45,886 bases of DNA, taken from positions 1 through 45,886 of IMG/VR virus record IMGVR_UViG_3300042553_000422; one strand, 5' to 3'. The notes under the pieces were generated by a model. The model saw only the letters and a program-made list of their open reading frames with translations, was not told the origin of the DNA and searched no databases. Positions 14,795 to 21,517 of the stretch are shown here, one piece after another (position 1 is the first letter of the stretch; each line of letters begins with the position of its first letter). A program made the translations under genes and the position numbers. This DNA comes from a virus.

Positions 14795-15471
14795 CCAAGA
14801 AGAAGACGCCGGTGGTGGACGAGTCGGCACTCCCGGCCCTGCCGACCAGCCTGTACGACCTGACCACCGAGTATCTCGACCTCGTCAGTACGCTGGAACA
14901 GACCGAGGGGGAGATCACGCAGGAGCAGGAGGACGCGCTGGATGCGCTGGTCGGCGGCAAGGCCATCAAGTTCGACAACTACTACCGCATCCGGCAGCTG
15001 CTACTGCGGCGGGAGGGCGGTCTGGCCGACGAGATCACGCAGCTGCAAGCCCGGAAGAAAGTCACGACCAACGCCATCGACCGGTTGGAACGGCTGATCC
15101 GGCTGGACATGGAGCGGATGCAGCAGGACACCCTGTATGGCACCATCCACACCATCAGCGAAGTCGGGGTCGGCGGCAAGCGGAAGGTCGTGATCGACAC
15201 CACGCCGGACAACCTGCCTCCGGAGCTGCGGAAGGTGACGGTGACCACGGCAGTGGATGCCGACAAGATGCGAGAGTGGCTGGAAGAAGCTGCCGAAGAC
15301 GGCGACCTGATGAAGAAGCAGATCGCCGTCGCGGGCGGCACGTTCGACATGGAGTTCGTGCGGCTGCCAGATGGGACCATCCATCTGTGCGAGCCTGTGC
15401 TGGACCCAGCCTCCCCGCAGATCATCCTTGCCACCCTGCAACCGCGAGGCACCCGCCTCGCATGGAAGTGA
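14791..15471 (+). CDS. Gp157-family protein (226 aa)
   Basis: Residues ~20-160 match the pattern of the siphovirus Gp157 family (PF05565). That pattern comprises an opening SLYDLTTEYLDLVSTLEQ, a KAIKFDNYYRIRQLL segment, a long coiled coil (ADEITQLQARKKVTTNAIDRLERLI) and a closing block with KRKVVIDTTPDNLPPELRKV. Family members sit beside SSB, Erf or Rad52-like recombination genes, and one is linked to phage resistance in Streptococcus. Here it lies in the same operon as an SSB-like protein and a RusA resolvase. The C-terminal ~60 residues form an extra beta-rich extension. The biochemical role of the family is not settled. Confidence 0.75.
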   Translation: MTKKKTPVVDESALPALPTSLYDLTTEYLDLVSTLEQTEGEITQEQEDALDALVGGKAIKFDNYYRIRQLLLRREGGLADEITQLQARKKVTTNAIDRLERLIRLDMERMQQDTLYGTIHTISEVGVGGKRKVVIDTTPDNLPPELRKVTVTTAVDADKMREWLEEAAEDGDLMKKQIAVAGGTFDMEFVRLPDGTIHLCEPVLDPASPQIILATLQPRGTRLAWK

Positions 15472-15478
15472 GGGCACC

Positions 15479-15859
15479 ATGAACGCCAGAGAACAGCTGC
15501 GGGTACTGGCGGTGGAGCACCCCGAGCTGGACCAGAGCGAACTGGCCTCCATCATCGGGGTGTCCCGGCAGCGGGTGCATCAGCTGGTGCATTGCCCCGT
15601 GGACCCCATCCCGGTGGTCCCAAGGAACAACAATCGCCGGGTGGTCTCGCAACAGGCGCTGGTCCGGCTGGTCGAAGCGGTCCAGCGGGTGATGCGGGAA
15701 TCCCCTGAGGCTTGCACATGGAAGGAGGTCGCCCGACTTGCCAAGATCACCGGCAACGTCGGGTCCCTGCTCCGAGGGAAAGAGCCGACCTTCTATCAGG
15801 TCATCAGCCAAACGCTGGATGCCCGCCGCAGTGCCAAGAAGGGGGCACCCCCGCCATGA
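15479..15859 (+). CDS. HTH DNA-binding protein (126 aa)
   Basis: ATG 15479 follows AGGG. Residues ~18-38 (QSELASIIGVSRQRVHQLV) form a clear helix-turn-helix with the usual S-R-V-Q recognition helix. A second helical region (TWKEVARLAKITGNVGSLLRG) may be another winged or HTH element. The C-terminus is short and basic. The position between Gp157 and the replication gene suggests a regulator of early transcription or an origin-binding accessory protein. The four-base overlap with the next gene points to coupled expression. Confidence 0.6.
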   Translation: MNAREQLRVLAVEHPELDQSELASIIGVSRQRVHQLVHCPVDPIPVVPRNNNRRVVSQQALVRLVEAVQRVMRESPEACTWKEVARLAKITGNVGSLLRGKEPTFYQVISQTLDARRSAKKGAPPP

Positions 15860-16128
15860 CCACGCTTGCCACACGCCAGACCGTACTGCATCAGGACCAC
15901 GTTGACCAACTGACCGCCGCCCTCGCCATGCCCACCACCACCCCGATGGAACAGTGGGTGCGGCGGGACGCCCTGCTGGATGCGCTGCCGCCCCTCTTGA
16001 AGAGGCACCTGTTGACGGCCAGCCACGATGTGGTGGCGGGGTGTGCCGAGTTCGTGCTGGGCTTCGGCAAGGGCGCCATGGATGTCGTCCGATTCCTGCT
16101 GAGGCACGAGGGGTGGGTACAGGGCTGA
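15856..16128 (+). CDS. Small protein of unknown function (90 aa)
   Basis: ATG 15856 overlaps the previous stop in an ATGA arrangement; the longer in-frame reading from 15712 would overlap the HTH gene. The product is helical with a moderately hydrophobic C-terminus (DVVAGCAEFVLGFGKGAMDVVRFLLRH). No domain is recognised. It is the last gene before the 236-base gap that precedes the replication gene. Confidence 0.5.
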   Translation: MTTLATRQTVLHQDHVDQLTAALAMPTTTPMEQWVRRDALLDALPPLLKRHLLTASHDVVAGCAEFVLGFGKGAMDVVRFLLRHEGWVQG

Positions 16129-16364
16129 AACCCACAACCCCCGCCGCAGTCGAGGACTGGGCGGGGGAGGGGAGGTGTACTGCGACGAGTAGGCACAACG
16201 AACTGGAGTGGTCGGCTCCGGGGCATACCTTCTGCCCGTCGCCACCGTACTACACCGACCAAGGTAGGTCGGACTTGCGAGAAGTGCAAGCAGGTTGTAG
16301 CGTAGGAAGCAGGCTGGTCGAGGGATCAGCCGACGAGCAGGACAACAATCGAACGGAGACACCA
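16129..16364 (+). other. Non-coding leader upstream of the replication gene, with hairpins
   Basis: No gene is supported here. It contains one copy of the iterated 10-mer (16140-16149), a perfect 6-bp hairpin (CCGACC 16255-16260, GGTCGG 16267-16272) and a second small hairpin (CTTGC 16274-16278, GCAAG 16286-16290). The replication gene's ribosome site follows (GGAG near 16354). A TGACATCAG at 16366-16374, over the start codon, repeats the core of the 22-bp iterons found further into the gene. I see no convincing sigma70 promoter. A regulatory leader or part of the origin is possible. Confidence 0.45.
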
Positions 16365-17174
16365 ATGACATCAGACGCAGTGCGGCTGCTGGTGCAGCTG
16401 GCACAGGCCGAGCAGGATGCCGGTCGCCCCATCCCAGAGTCCATCGCAGCCCAGCTGCTGGCTCTGGTGGCAAGCATGTACGAGTGTACCCCTGCCGCCA
16501 GAAAGCGGCGACACCGCGTGACATCCGCGTCCCGCGAGCGTGACATCAGCGTCCCGCAAGCCGCCGCTTTGGGAAGGGGGGTAGGGGGGATGGGTGTAGT
16601 TGTAGTAGAGGAAGCAGTTCCCAGAGAGAACAGCAACAGCGCAGTACAGAAAGAACCATCACTGGATGATCTCTTGGTTCAGGAAGAGAAGCCTTCGATG
16701 GTGGTGTACCAGACGAACCGAGGGCAGCTGCCGGTTGCAGCACAGGCGCTGCGCGAGTCGGTGATGAAGCGGGTGGAAGGGGTGCGCCGGGGCAACGCCC
16801 GTCGTGAGCGGTACGAGGGGCTGGCCGATGCCGTGTTCATCTACTGGCAGGGCACCTACGAGAAGCCCGCCAGTGTGCGGATGGATGCCCGCCGCCGCAG
16901 CGTGATCGTCCGGTCCCTGACCGAGAACGAGGGGGACCTGAGTGAATTGTTCTACGCCCTCGACGGTGCCCGGAAGAGTGACTTCCACATGGGCCGAGGC
17001 AAGTATGCCGGGGGCAAGAAGTACGACACCCCCGAAGCGATCCTGACTGACCGCAGCCGGATCGAAGGACACGCCGAGATGATGGGCGACTACGCCCGTG
17101 GCGTCCCGCACCCGCAAGCCGAGAAGTTTCTGGCCCTGACCGACCCCCAGCCCCAGTTGCAGGGGGTGGCATGA
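16365..17174 (+). CDS. Putative replication initiator / helicase-loader-like protein (269 aa)
   Basis: ATG 16365 is chosen for its GGAG site; the frame stays open far upstream but no other start is supported. Residues ~1-45 are helical. Residues ~45-115 are a low-complexity linker whose DNA carries repeats. The C-terminal domain (~130-255) contains DARRRSVIVRSLTENEGDL, a WAID-like LFYALDGARKS, then FHMGRGKYAGGKKYDTPEAILTD. That arrangement is typical of the C-terminus of phage replisome-organiser (O/DnaD-like) proteins, which load the host helicase. No polymerase or helicase gene is seen, so this protein would direct the host replisome. Assignment is by pattern, not by search. Confidence 0.55.
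   Translation: MTSDAVRLLVQLAQAEQDAGRPIPESIAAQLLALVASMYECTPAARKRRHRVTSASRERDISVPQAAALGRGVGGMGVVVVEEAVPRENSNSAVQKEPSLDDLLVQEEKPSMVVYQTNRGQLPVAAQALRESVMKRVEGVRRGNARRERYEGLADAVFIYWQGTYEKPASVRMDARRRSVIVRSLTENEGDLSELFYALDGARKSDFHMGRGKYAGGKKYDTPEAILTDRSRIEGHAEMMGDYARGVPHPQAEKFLALTDPQPQLQGVA
16502..16594. other. Candidate replication origin inside the initiator gene
   Basis: Two adjacent 22-bp direct repeats (16516-16537 and 16538-16559) differ at two positions only. Because 22 is not a multiple of three, the copies are read in different frames, so the repeat is kept at the DNA level. A perfect 9-bp inverted repeat brackets them: AAAGCGGCG (16502-16510) and CGCCGCTTT (16562-16570). Next comes a tract with four G-runs of 3-6 separated by two-base loops (16571-16594), a G-quadruplex pattern, then less GC-rich DNA (16595-16680). 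Lambda's origin likewise lies inside its O gene with iterons. Confidence 0.55.
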
Positions 17175-17353
17175 GACAGCCGACGAACGCGGCGGTCCAG
17201 TCGCTGATGGATGTACTGGCCCGGCACAAGAGCCGTCCCGTCTGGACCCTGCTCCCGTCGCAGGACGGGAAGGAGCGGTGGGTGTGGCACATGATCCCGC
17301 TCGACGCGCCGCTGCCCGAGGGCTACGTCGAGAACCCCGAGGTCACGCCATGA
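17171..17353 (+). CDS. Small protein of unknown function (60 aa)
   Basis: ATG 17171 overlaps the previous stop (ATGA) and the stop overlaps the next start, so it is embedded in the coupled operon. It has a helical start (AAVQSLMDVLARHK) and a compact Trp-rich end (PVWTLLPSQDGKERWVWHMIP). Function unknown. Confidence 0.5.
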   Translation: MRQPTNAAVQSLMDVLARHKSRPVWTLLPSQDGKERWVWHMIPLDAPLPEGYVENPEVTP

Positions 17354-17685
17354 CCGCCACGCATCGGGTGCCCCGGTACAACCTGACCCAGACGGTGCAG
17401 GACTTGGCCAGCGGGGTGAAGGCGGGGATGCTGAAGCCGGAGATGGCGGACCACATCCAGTCCGTCGTGAAGAAGCACGACGGGGACGTCCTGCCCTTGC
17501 CGGGGTGCCACATCTGCGGGGCGCAGGTCATGGAGAACGTGGTCACCCTGCGGCTGGAGATCGAACACGACTGGGCCAAGCACAGCCGGGGCGGGCAAGC
17601 GCAGCAGATGGCCAACGCCGCCGACGCGGTCGAGGCAGCGCGGGCTGCGTCCCTGCGGCGGGCGAGAGAGCGGGACGAGGAGTGA
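17350..17685 (+). CDS. Unknown early protein with a CxxC motif (111 aa)
   Basis: ATG 17350 overlaps the previous stop and has GAGGT upstream; the in-frame reading from 17278 would overlap the small gene. The centre holds PGCHICGAQV, a single CxxC that could be half of a zinc site, and the C-terminus is a charged helix (ADAVEAARAASLRRARERDEE). It directly precedes RusA, with a four-base overlap, so a role in DNA metabolism is plausible but not shown. Confidence 0.5.
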   Translation: MTATHRVPRYNLTQTVQDLASGVKAGMLKPEMADHIQSVVKKHDGDVLPLPGCHICGAQVMENVVTLRLEIEHDWAKHSRGGQAQQMANAADAVEAARAASLRRARERDEE

Positions 17686-18053
17686 GTGACGGGGTCTACC
17701 GGGTGCAGCTGCCGTGGCTGGCGCTGTGCCCGGACAACCAGCGGCTGGGTAAAGGCAGCGGTGGGCAGCGCAGCTTCCTCACCAACAAGTACCGGGACGC
17801 GAAGGCATGGTCGGTGCTGCTCATGCGGAAGGCCACCCCGCCCGCCGCAGACCTGCCGTGCCGGGTGGTCGTCAGGTTCTGGGTCCCGAATCGGGCGAGG
17901 CGAGACTGCGCCAACCTGTGGAAGCTGATTTCCGATGCGATGCAGGAAGCCGGGGTGATCGAGGATGACACCCTGTTCTGGGACATCCGACTGATCCGCG
18001 AGGGGATGGACAGGGCAAACCCCCGCGCCGAGATCGAAGTCACCCCGATGTGA
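17682..18053 (+). CDS. rusA: RusA-family Holliday junction resolvase (123 aa)
   Basis: GTG 17682 overlaps the previous stop (GTGA). The product has the RusA (PF05866) core: N-terminal strands, then VVVRFWVPN, then RRDCANLWKLISDAMQ with Asp75, Asn78, Lys81 and Asp85, followed by GVIEDDTLFWD with Asp95/Asp96. These fit the conserved metal-binding acidic residues and Lys of the family, and 123 residues matches its usual length. RusA enzymes are dimeric nucleases that cut four-way junctions. In phages they resolve recombination or replication intermediates before packaging. It is the last gene of the early rightward operon. Confidence 0.85.
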   Translation: MSDGVYRVQLPWLALCPDNQRLGKGSGGQRSFLTNKYRDAKAWSVLLMRKATPPAADLPCRVVVRFWVPNRARRDCANLWKLISDAMQEAGVIEDDTLFWDIRLIREGMDRANPRAEIEVTPM

Positions 18054-18055
18054 AC

Positions 18056-18098
18056 GCAAGAAACCCCGCCGCCCTGTGAAGGACGACGGGGTTCTTGC
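18056..18098. terminator. Strong dyad where the two early operons converge
   Basis: GCAAGAA-A-CCCCG on the left (from 18056) pairs with CGGGG-TTCTTGC on the right (to 18098), leaving one bulged base. The stem is at least 12 bp with a GC core, and begins three bases after the RusA stop. It lies between genes running rightward and leftward, so it can serve both directions. Neither side has a full T-run. The remaining ~100 bases to 18195 hold only a small CCGG-arm hairpin and no convincing gene. Confidence 0.6.
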
Positions 18099-18195
18099 CA
18101 CACACCATGACGTTGCGACGACAGGTTGGCCGGGAAGTCCGGCGACCCTGTCCCTGCGAAGGAGGACCAGTCCCCGACAGTGGGGGGTAGTCTAC

Positions 18196-18447
18196 CTACG
18201 ACCGAGGGGCACGGGCAAGGGACATGACGATGGTCGGGAGCGGGTGGCCGAGGTCCTTGGCCACCGTTTCACACACCAGCGGGGGTGGGTAGCTGGCCCC
18301 CGATTCCCAGCGAGACACGGTCCGGGTACTGACGCCGAAGCGAGTGGCCACGGTGGACTGATACCATCCCCGCCGCAGTCGCCACCCCCTGATGTCCCAA
18401 GGGGTGACGAGCACAGCGCCAGCCGACACGACCTTACGCTTCTTCAT
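18196..18447 (-). CDS. XRE/Cro-like HTH regulator (83 aa)
   Basis: The Lys/Arg-rich start (MKKRKVV) is followed by a helix-turn-helix of the XRE type: DIRGWRLRRGWYQSTVATRFGVSTRTVSRWESGASYP. The STRTVSRWESG recognition helix is the family's hallmark. The C-terminus is short, so this is a minimal Cro-like protein. It is the last gene of the leftward operon, whose intergenic regions carry repeated dyads, so it is a natural candidate to bind them. That pairing is inference. It overlaps the upstream gene by 14 bases. Confidence 0.8.
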   Translation of the reverse strand: MKKRKVVSAGAVLVTPWDIRGWRLRRGWYQSTVATRFGVSTRTVSRWESGASYPPPLVCETVAKDLGHPLPTIVMSLARAPRS

Positions 18448-18835
18448 TGGGCTGCTCCTGCATCTCTGCGTCGATCTCTTCCAGCACCGAGTCGGGGAAC
18501 TGGAACCCCTGCCGCCGCAGGTCCAGCAGTCGGGCCTTGAAGCTGGGCAGGTCGGGATCGTTGTAGGTATCCAGCCCGTCCTCTGTGGCGGGCAGGTCCA
18601 GCCAGTCGTGCGGGGCGCGGCTCACTTCATGGTTGCGGACGATCCACTTCTGCGTCCACGCCATCGCGCTGGCCTCGTCGTGTTCCTTGACCTCGGGCAT
18701 GTCCAGCTTCGGGGGCAGCGGGTTCTTGTATACCCGCCGCCGTCCCGCCACATGGGTGGTGTACCCCCCGCTGACATCCGCGTAGCAGTAGAGGTCGCAC
18801 TGGAAATCGTCGGTACTCCAGCGGCAGTAGCTCAC
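18434..18835 (-). CDS. Conserved phage hypothetical protein, SYCRWS family (133 aa)
   Basis: GTG 18835 overlaps the previous gene's stop (GTGA). The opening SYCRWSTDDFQCDLYCYADV, then GGYTTHVAGRR, is a signature I recognise from many phage hypothetical proteins. Its three cysteines and many aromatic residues suggest a small compact fold, possibly metal-binding. The rest is helical (EASAMAWTQKWIVRNHE) and ends with an acidic tail. It is usually found among small accessory genes, as here. No function is established. Confidence 0.65.
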   Translation of the reverse strand: MSYCRWSTDDFQCDLYCYADVSGGYTTHVAGRRRVYKNPLPPKLDMPEVKEHDEASAMAWTQKWIVRNHEVSRAPHDWLDLPATEDGLDTYNDPDLPSFKARLLDLRRQGFQFPDSVLEEIDAEMQEQPNEEA

Positions 18836-19380
18836 AGTTCCACCGGGGTGAGGGTGGGCAGGTACGCCTGTTCGTCCGCCACCACTTCCCTGCTGCGAGC
18901 GGCTGCCTTGTCTGCTTCCCGCTGGGCATTGCTCCGCTTGACCCCTTCGCTGATGGATGGCCGGAGCATCGGGATCGGGTAGCCTTGCGCCCGCAGCCAG
19001 CCCGCCCGTGCGTTGACCGCCATGGGGGTGCGGCCCAGACGGGCGGCGATCTTGGCCGTCTTCATCTGGCCGTAGTGTTCGATGATGAACAGGTCGTCGT
19101 CGTCGTTGTTCCACCGCTGGTTGAACATCCCCGGCACCGGCTTGGCGCCATTCGTCTTCACCTGTGGAACGGGCCGGACGACTACCTCTGCGGCGGGCAG
19201 CTTCAACCCCGTGAACGGGGCGCGGTCAGGCGTTGTCGGCTGGGGTGTGTTGGTGGGGACGGCGACAGCCGCGAGGATGCGGGCCTCCAGCTGGCCCCCC
19301 TCGGCCAGCGTGATGTCCTTCACCACGATCCTGATGTCCAAGGTGCCGTTGTTGTAGGCACTGGTGTGGGTGAGCTTCAT
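18832..19380 (-). CDS. Myb/SANT-like DNA-binding protein (182 aa)
   Basis: Residues ~92-135 (WNNDDDDLFIIEHYGQMKTA then KIAARLGRTPMAVNARAGWL) have the tryptophan, acidic turn and IA--LGRT--AV--RA--L pattern of Myb/SANT-like phage HTH domains. The first ~40 residues (TLDIRIVVKDITLAEGGQLE) look beta-rich and a Pro-rich linker follows. The C-terminus is a charged helix. It is the second DNA-binding protein of this operon, so it may regulate the phage's own promoters or act on host DNA. The HTH is clear; the target is unknown. Confidence 0.6.
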   Translation of the reverse strand: MKLTHTSAYNNGTLDIRIVVKDITLAEGGQLEARILAAVAVPTNTPQPTTPDRAPFTGLKLPAAEVVVRPVPQVKTNGAKPVPGMFNQRWNNDDDDLFIIEHYGQMKTAKIAARLGRTPMAVNARAGWLRAQGYPIPMLRPSISEGVKRSNAQREADKAAARSREVVADEQAYLPTLTPVEL

Positions 19381-19381
19381 C

Positions 19382-19945
19382 TTACTTGCCCTCCCGGCGC
19401 TGCTTCTTCAGCTGGTTGGTGAACTCTTCGCGGAGCGCAGCGAGCGGGCCAGCCGCGCACTGGCACAGGCTGGGGTAGGGTCTCAGGTTCTCGTCGCCCA
19501 TCCACTTCCGGCCCGCTCTACTCGACGGGTCCATGTACGGGTGCGGTCGGCTCGCGTCGTACCCGGACAGGCTCGCCTCCCGCAGGGCCACGAACCCGAT
19601 GGTCAGGTCGGGCGTACACGTTTCCATTGCGAGGAAGGTGATATTCCCTCCCATACGCGGCCCGACATCGGCCAGCACCCTCATGGTTTCCATAAGCAGC
19701 GGACCCAGCGTCTCGTCGTTCATCAACCCCACCCATGCCGTGGCCACATCCGCCAGCAGCAGCACCTCGTTCGGGGTGATGGGGCACAGGTGTTCGTTCC
19801 CCTTCTGTCGCATCATGGCGATGCGCTCCAGCAGGGGCAGTCCGACATAGTCGGGGTGTGTCGGGTCCGCCATGCGGATAGGGTCCAGTGCCGCACGGGT
19901 GGTGTGCGCGGTGTGCAACTGGGTACAACAGGGATCGTGCGTCAT
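19382..19945 (-). CDS. Unknown protein of the leftward operon (187 aa)
   Basis: ATG 19945 follows GAGGACC and a promoter-like region. The protein is helical in the middle (ITPNEVLLLADVATAWVGLM and LLMETMRVLADVG) with several Cys and His near the N-terminus (DPCCTQLHTAHT) and CQCAAGP near the C-terminus. The basic end is EFTNQLKKQRREGK. The Cys/His clusters could bind metal. No family is recognised. Being first behind a repressor-type operator, it may be a tightly controlled product. Confidence 0.5.
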   Translation of the reverse strand: MTHDPCCTQLHTAHTTRAALDPIRMADPTHPDYVGLPLLERIAMMRQKGNEHLCPITPNEVLLLADVATAWVGLMNDETLGPLLMETMRVLADVGPRMGGNITFLAMETCTPDLTIGFVALREASLSGYDASRPHPYMDPSSRAGRKWMGDENLRPYPSLCQCAAGPLAALREEFTNQLKKQRREGK

Positions 19946-19985
19946 GGTGTGGTCCTCAATGGGTTGGTCCTTCGGTGGTCAAGGC

Positions 19986-20015
19986 ATACTACAACCAGAC
20001 ACGGTGTCTGGTCAA
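19986..20015 (-). promoter_or_regulatory. Leftward promoter with a palindromic operator in its spacer
   Basis: Read leftward: TTGACC (20015-20010), 18 bases, TAGTAT (19991-19986). Bases 19994-20012 form ACCAGACAC-G-GTGTCTGGT, a perfect palindrome with 9-bp arms that fills the spacer and touches the -35. A repressor there would block polymerase. A degenerate version of the same 19 bases occurs at 23316-23334. Confidence 0.6.
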
Positions 20016-20035
20016 GGGGTGGTCAGCCCCCCAGT

Positions 20036-20290
20036 TCAGAGTCCTCGGAGAAAGTTGCGGATGGTCTGCGGCTTCCCATCAGGGAGGCCCAGCTGGTCGG
20101 CGGTCTTGTCGGTCAGGATGGAGCGGGTGATTGGCCAGCCCATCCGCCGCAGGTCGATCCATTCTGCGGCGGTGGCACGGGCGTAGGCGTCGGTGATGTC
20201 CAGCGTCGAATCATTCGGGGCCAGCTCCCTCCGCAGGACCGATGCATACGCATCGGCCCAGAGGGTGGCGCGTTGGGGCGTGACTCGCAT
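20036..20290 (-). CDS. Small protein of unknown function (84 aa)
   Basis: ATG 20290 overlaps the stop of the upstream partner gene by one base; a much longer in-frame reading would lie wholly inside that gene and was rejected. The sequence is helical (RATLWADAYASVLRRELAP, TDAYARATAAEWIDLRRMGW) and ends with GLPDGKPQTIRNFLRGL. It is the third gene of the unit with the AAA+ ATPase, so it may belong to the same complex. No family is recognised. Confidence 0.5.
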   Translation of the reverse strand: MRVTPQRATLWADAYASVLRRELAPNDSTLDITDAYARATAAEWIDLRRMGWPITRSILTDKTADQLGLPDGKPQTIRNFLRGL

Positions 20291-21486
20291 CAGCCCTCCC
20301 GGCCAGCGGCGCGGACTTCCATCAGGTGCCCGCCCGTCGCAGTGCGAATCAGTTCCAGTGCGCTGTCCACCAAGTCCACGGGCACCGTCGCGGCACTCGG
20401 GTTCCGGAAGAAGTCCTGCACTTCCTGCCCCGTCATCTCGGGCAGTCGGCCCACCACTGCCCCGCCCGTGGCTTCCTGCCACAGGCTGCCCAGCTGGGAC
20501 CCCCATGCTTCGTCCTTCACCACCAGCACCACCCCGCCGTGTTCGTGGTTGCCTCTGTGCAGTGCGCCGTTCGCCACCCCGTAGGCCCCGAACTGGAGCT
20601 GCTGCGTGGCACAGGCCGCCGCCAGTACCCGCAGGTCCACTCGGTCGTGGGCTTCCTTCACCGTGATGACGCTGCCTTGGAGCGGCCCGCCGCTGGAGCC
20701 GGTGGATGTGAGCAGCCCGACCTGCACCCGCACCCGCCAGCCCGCCTCTTCCAGCAGGAGTGCCGCCGCCACCATCGGCGCGGCCCACATCAGCAGCTGG
20801 GATGCGTCGGTCACCGGGCAGACCTGCATCATGCACTGCTGGCACCCGCCCGGCGTGACCATCAGCGTGACCACGGGACTGGACACCCGCGCCCGGCGCT
20901 TGGTGCGGCGGAAGGCGTGGTCCCAGTCCCCGTTCATGGCCCGCATCGCATCCAGCGTGTGGCCCTCGGCCCCCCACTCCTGCCGAGGGCGCAGGTCCTC
21001 TGCGGCGGGCAGTCGGCGGCGCAAGGCGTCGGCCACCACCCCCAGCAGGTTCGCGTTCTTGGCAATCACAGGGCCTTCCCCCCGCAGGGCGTTCATCACC
21101 ACCGTCGGGGACCAGACGGGCTTGGAACCCGGACCCCGGTCCTGCTGCGTCCAGTTGTTGAGCCAGCTGGCCCCTCGGGCATGGGTGTACCCGTTCCACG
21201 AGATGTCGGTCGGGGCTGGCCCCCAGCCAGCGGGGCGCGGAGCCAGTGCCTTGTGGTTCATGGCGACCCCCAGCTTCTGGATGTTGCGGAACCCATCCAT
21301 GTCGTAGCAGACCAGCGAGGCGGTCTCCTTCCTCGCAGGGGCGTCGTACTTCACGATGCTGCCGCCGCCGATCTCGCTGGTGTCGTAGCCCGTGATGGTG
21401 ACACGGGCGTCATGGTCCACCTTGGACGTAAGGTAGTGCTCGTAGCGGTGTGCTTCGGGCAGGGTGCTCTTGTTGCGGCCTTTCAT
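20290..21486 (-). CDS. Probable partner of the AAA+ ATPase (398 aa)
   Basis: It lies 31 bases downstream of the ATPase. The N-terminal third is polar (GYDTSEIGGGSIVKYDAPAR, FRNIQKLGVAMNH). The C-terminal two-thirds alternate strands and helices (VSSPVVTLMVTPGG, MVAAALLLEEAGWRVRVQVG, then VITVKEAHDRVDLRVLAAA). This 'value-helix-value-then-VDL' layout resembles phage proteins found next to CobS-type ATPases, which are thought to play the VWA/CobT-like substrate-adaptor part. I do not see a clear MIDAS (DxSxS), so a VWA assignment is not claimed. The neighbourhood is the main evidence. Confidence 0.45.
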   Translation of the reverse strand: MKGRNKSTLPEAHRYEHYLTSKVDHDARVTITGYDTSEIGGGSIVKYDAPARKETASLVCYDMDGFRNIQKLGVAMNHKALAPRPAGWGPAPTDISWNGYTHARGASWLNNWTQQDRGPGSKPVWSPTVVMNALRGEGPVIAKNANLLGVVADALRRRLPAAEDLRPRQEWGAEGHTLDAMRAMNGDWDHAFRRTKRRARVSSPVVTLMVTPGGCQQCMMQVCPVTDASQLLMWAAPMVAAALLLEEAGWRVRVQVGLLTSTGSSGGPLQGSVITVKEAHDRVDLRVLAAACATQQLQFGAYGVANGALHRGNHEHGGVVLVVKDEAWGSQLGSLWQEATGGAVVGRLPEMTGQEVQDFFRNPSAATVPVDLVDSALELIRTATGGHLMEVRAAGREG

Positions 21487-21517
21487 GGGAGAGTCTCAGT
21501 GAAGGGAGAGGGATGGA

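Noticed and set aside
15954-16364. Upstream extension of the replication gene, which stays open to 15954
   Set aside because: It would overlap the gene at 15856 and lacks a ribosome site; ATG 16365 has GGAG.
18107-18190. A 27-codon frame between the convergent operons
   Set aside because: Too short, no ribosome site, and it lies among hairpins.
20290-21486. Calling the ATPase partner a CobT-like VWA protein
   Set aside because: No convincing MIDAS (DxSxS...T...D) was visible, so only the neighbour-based partner role is kept.
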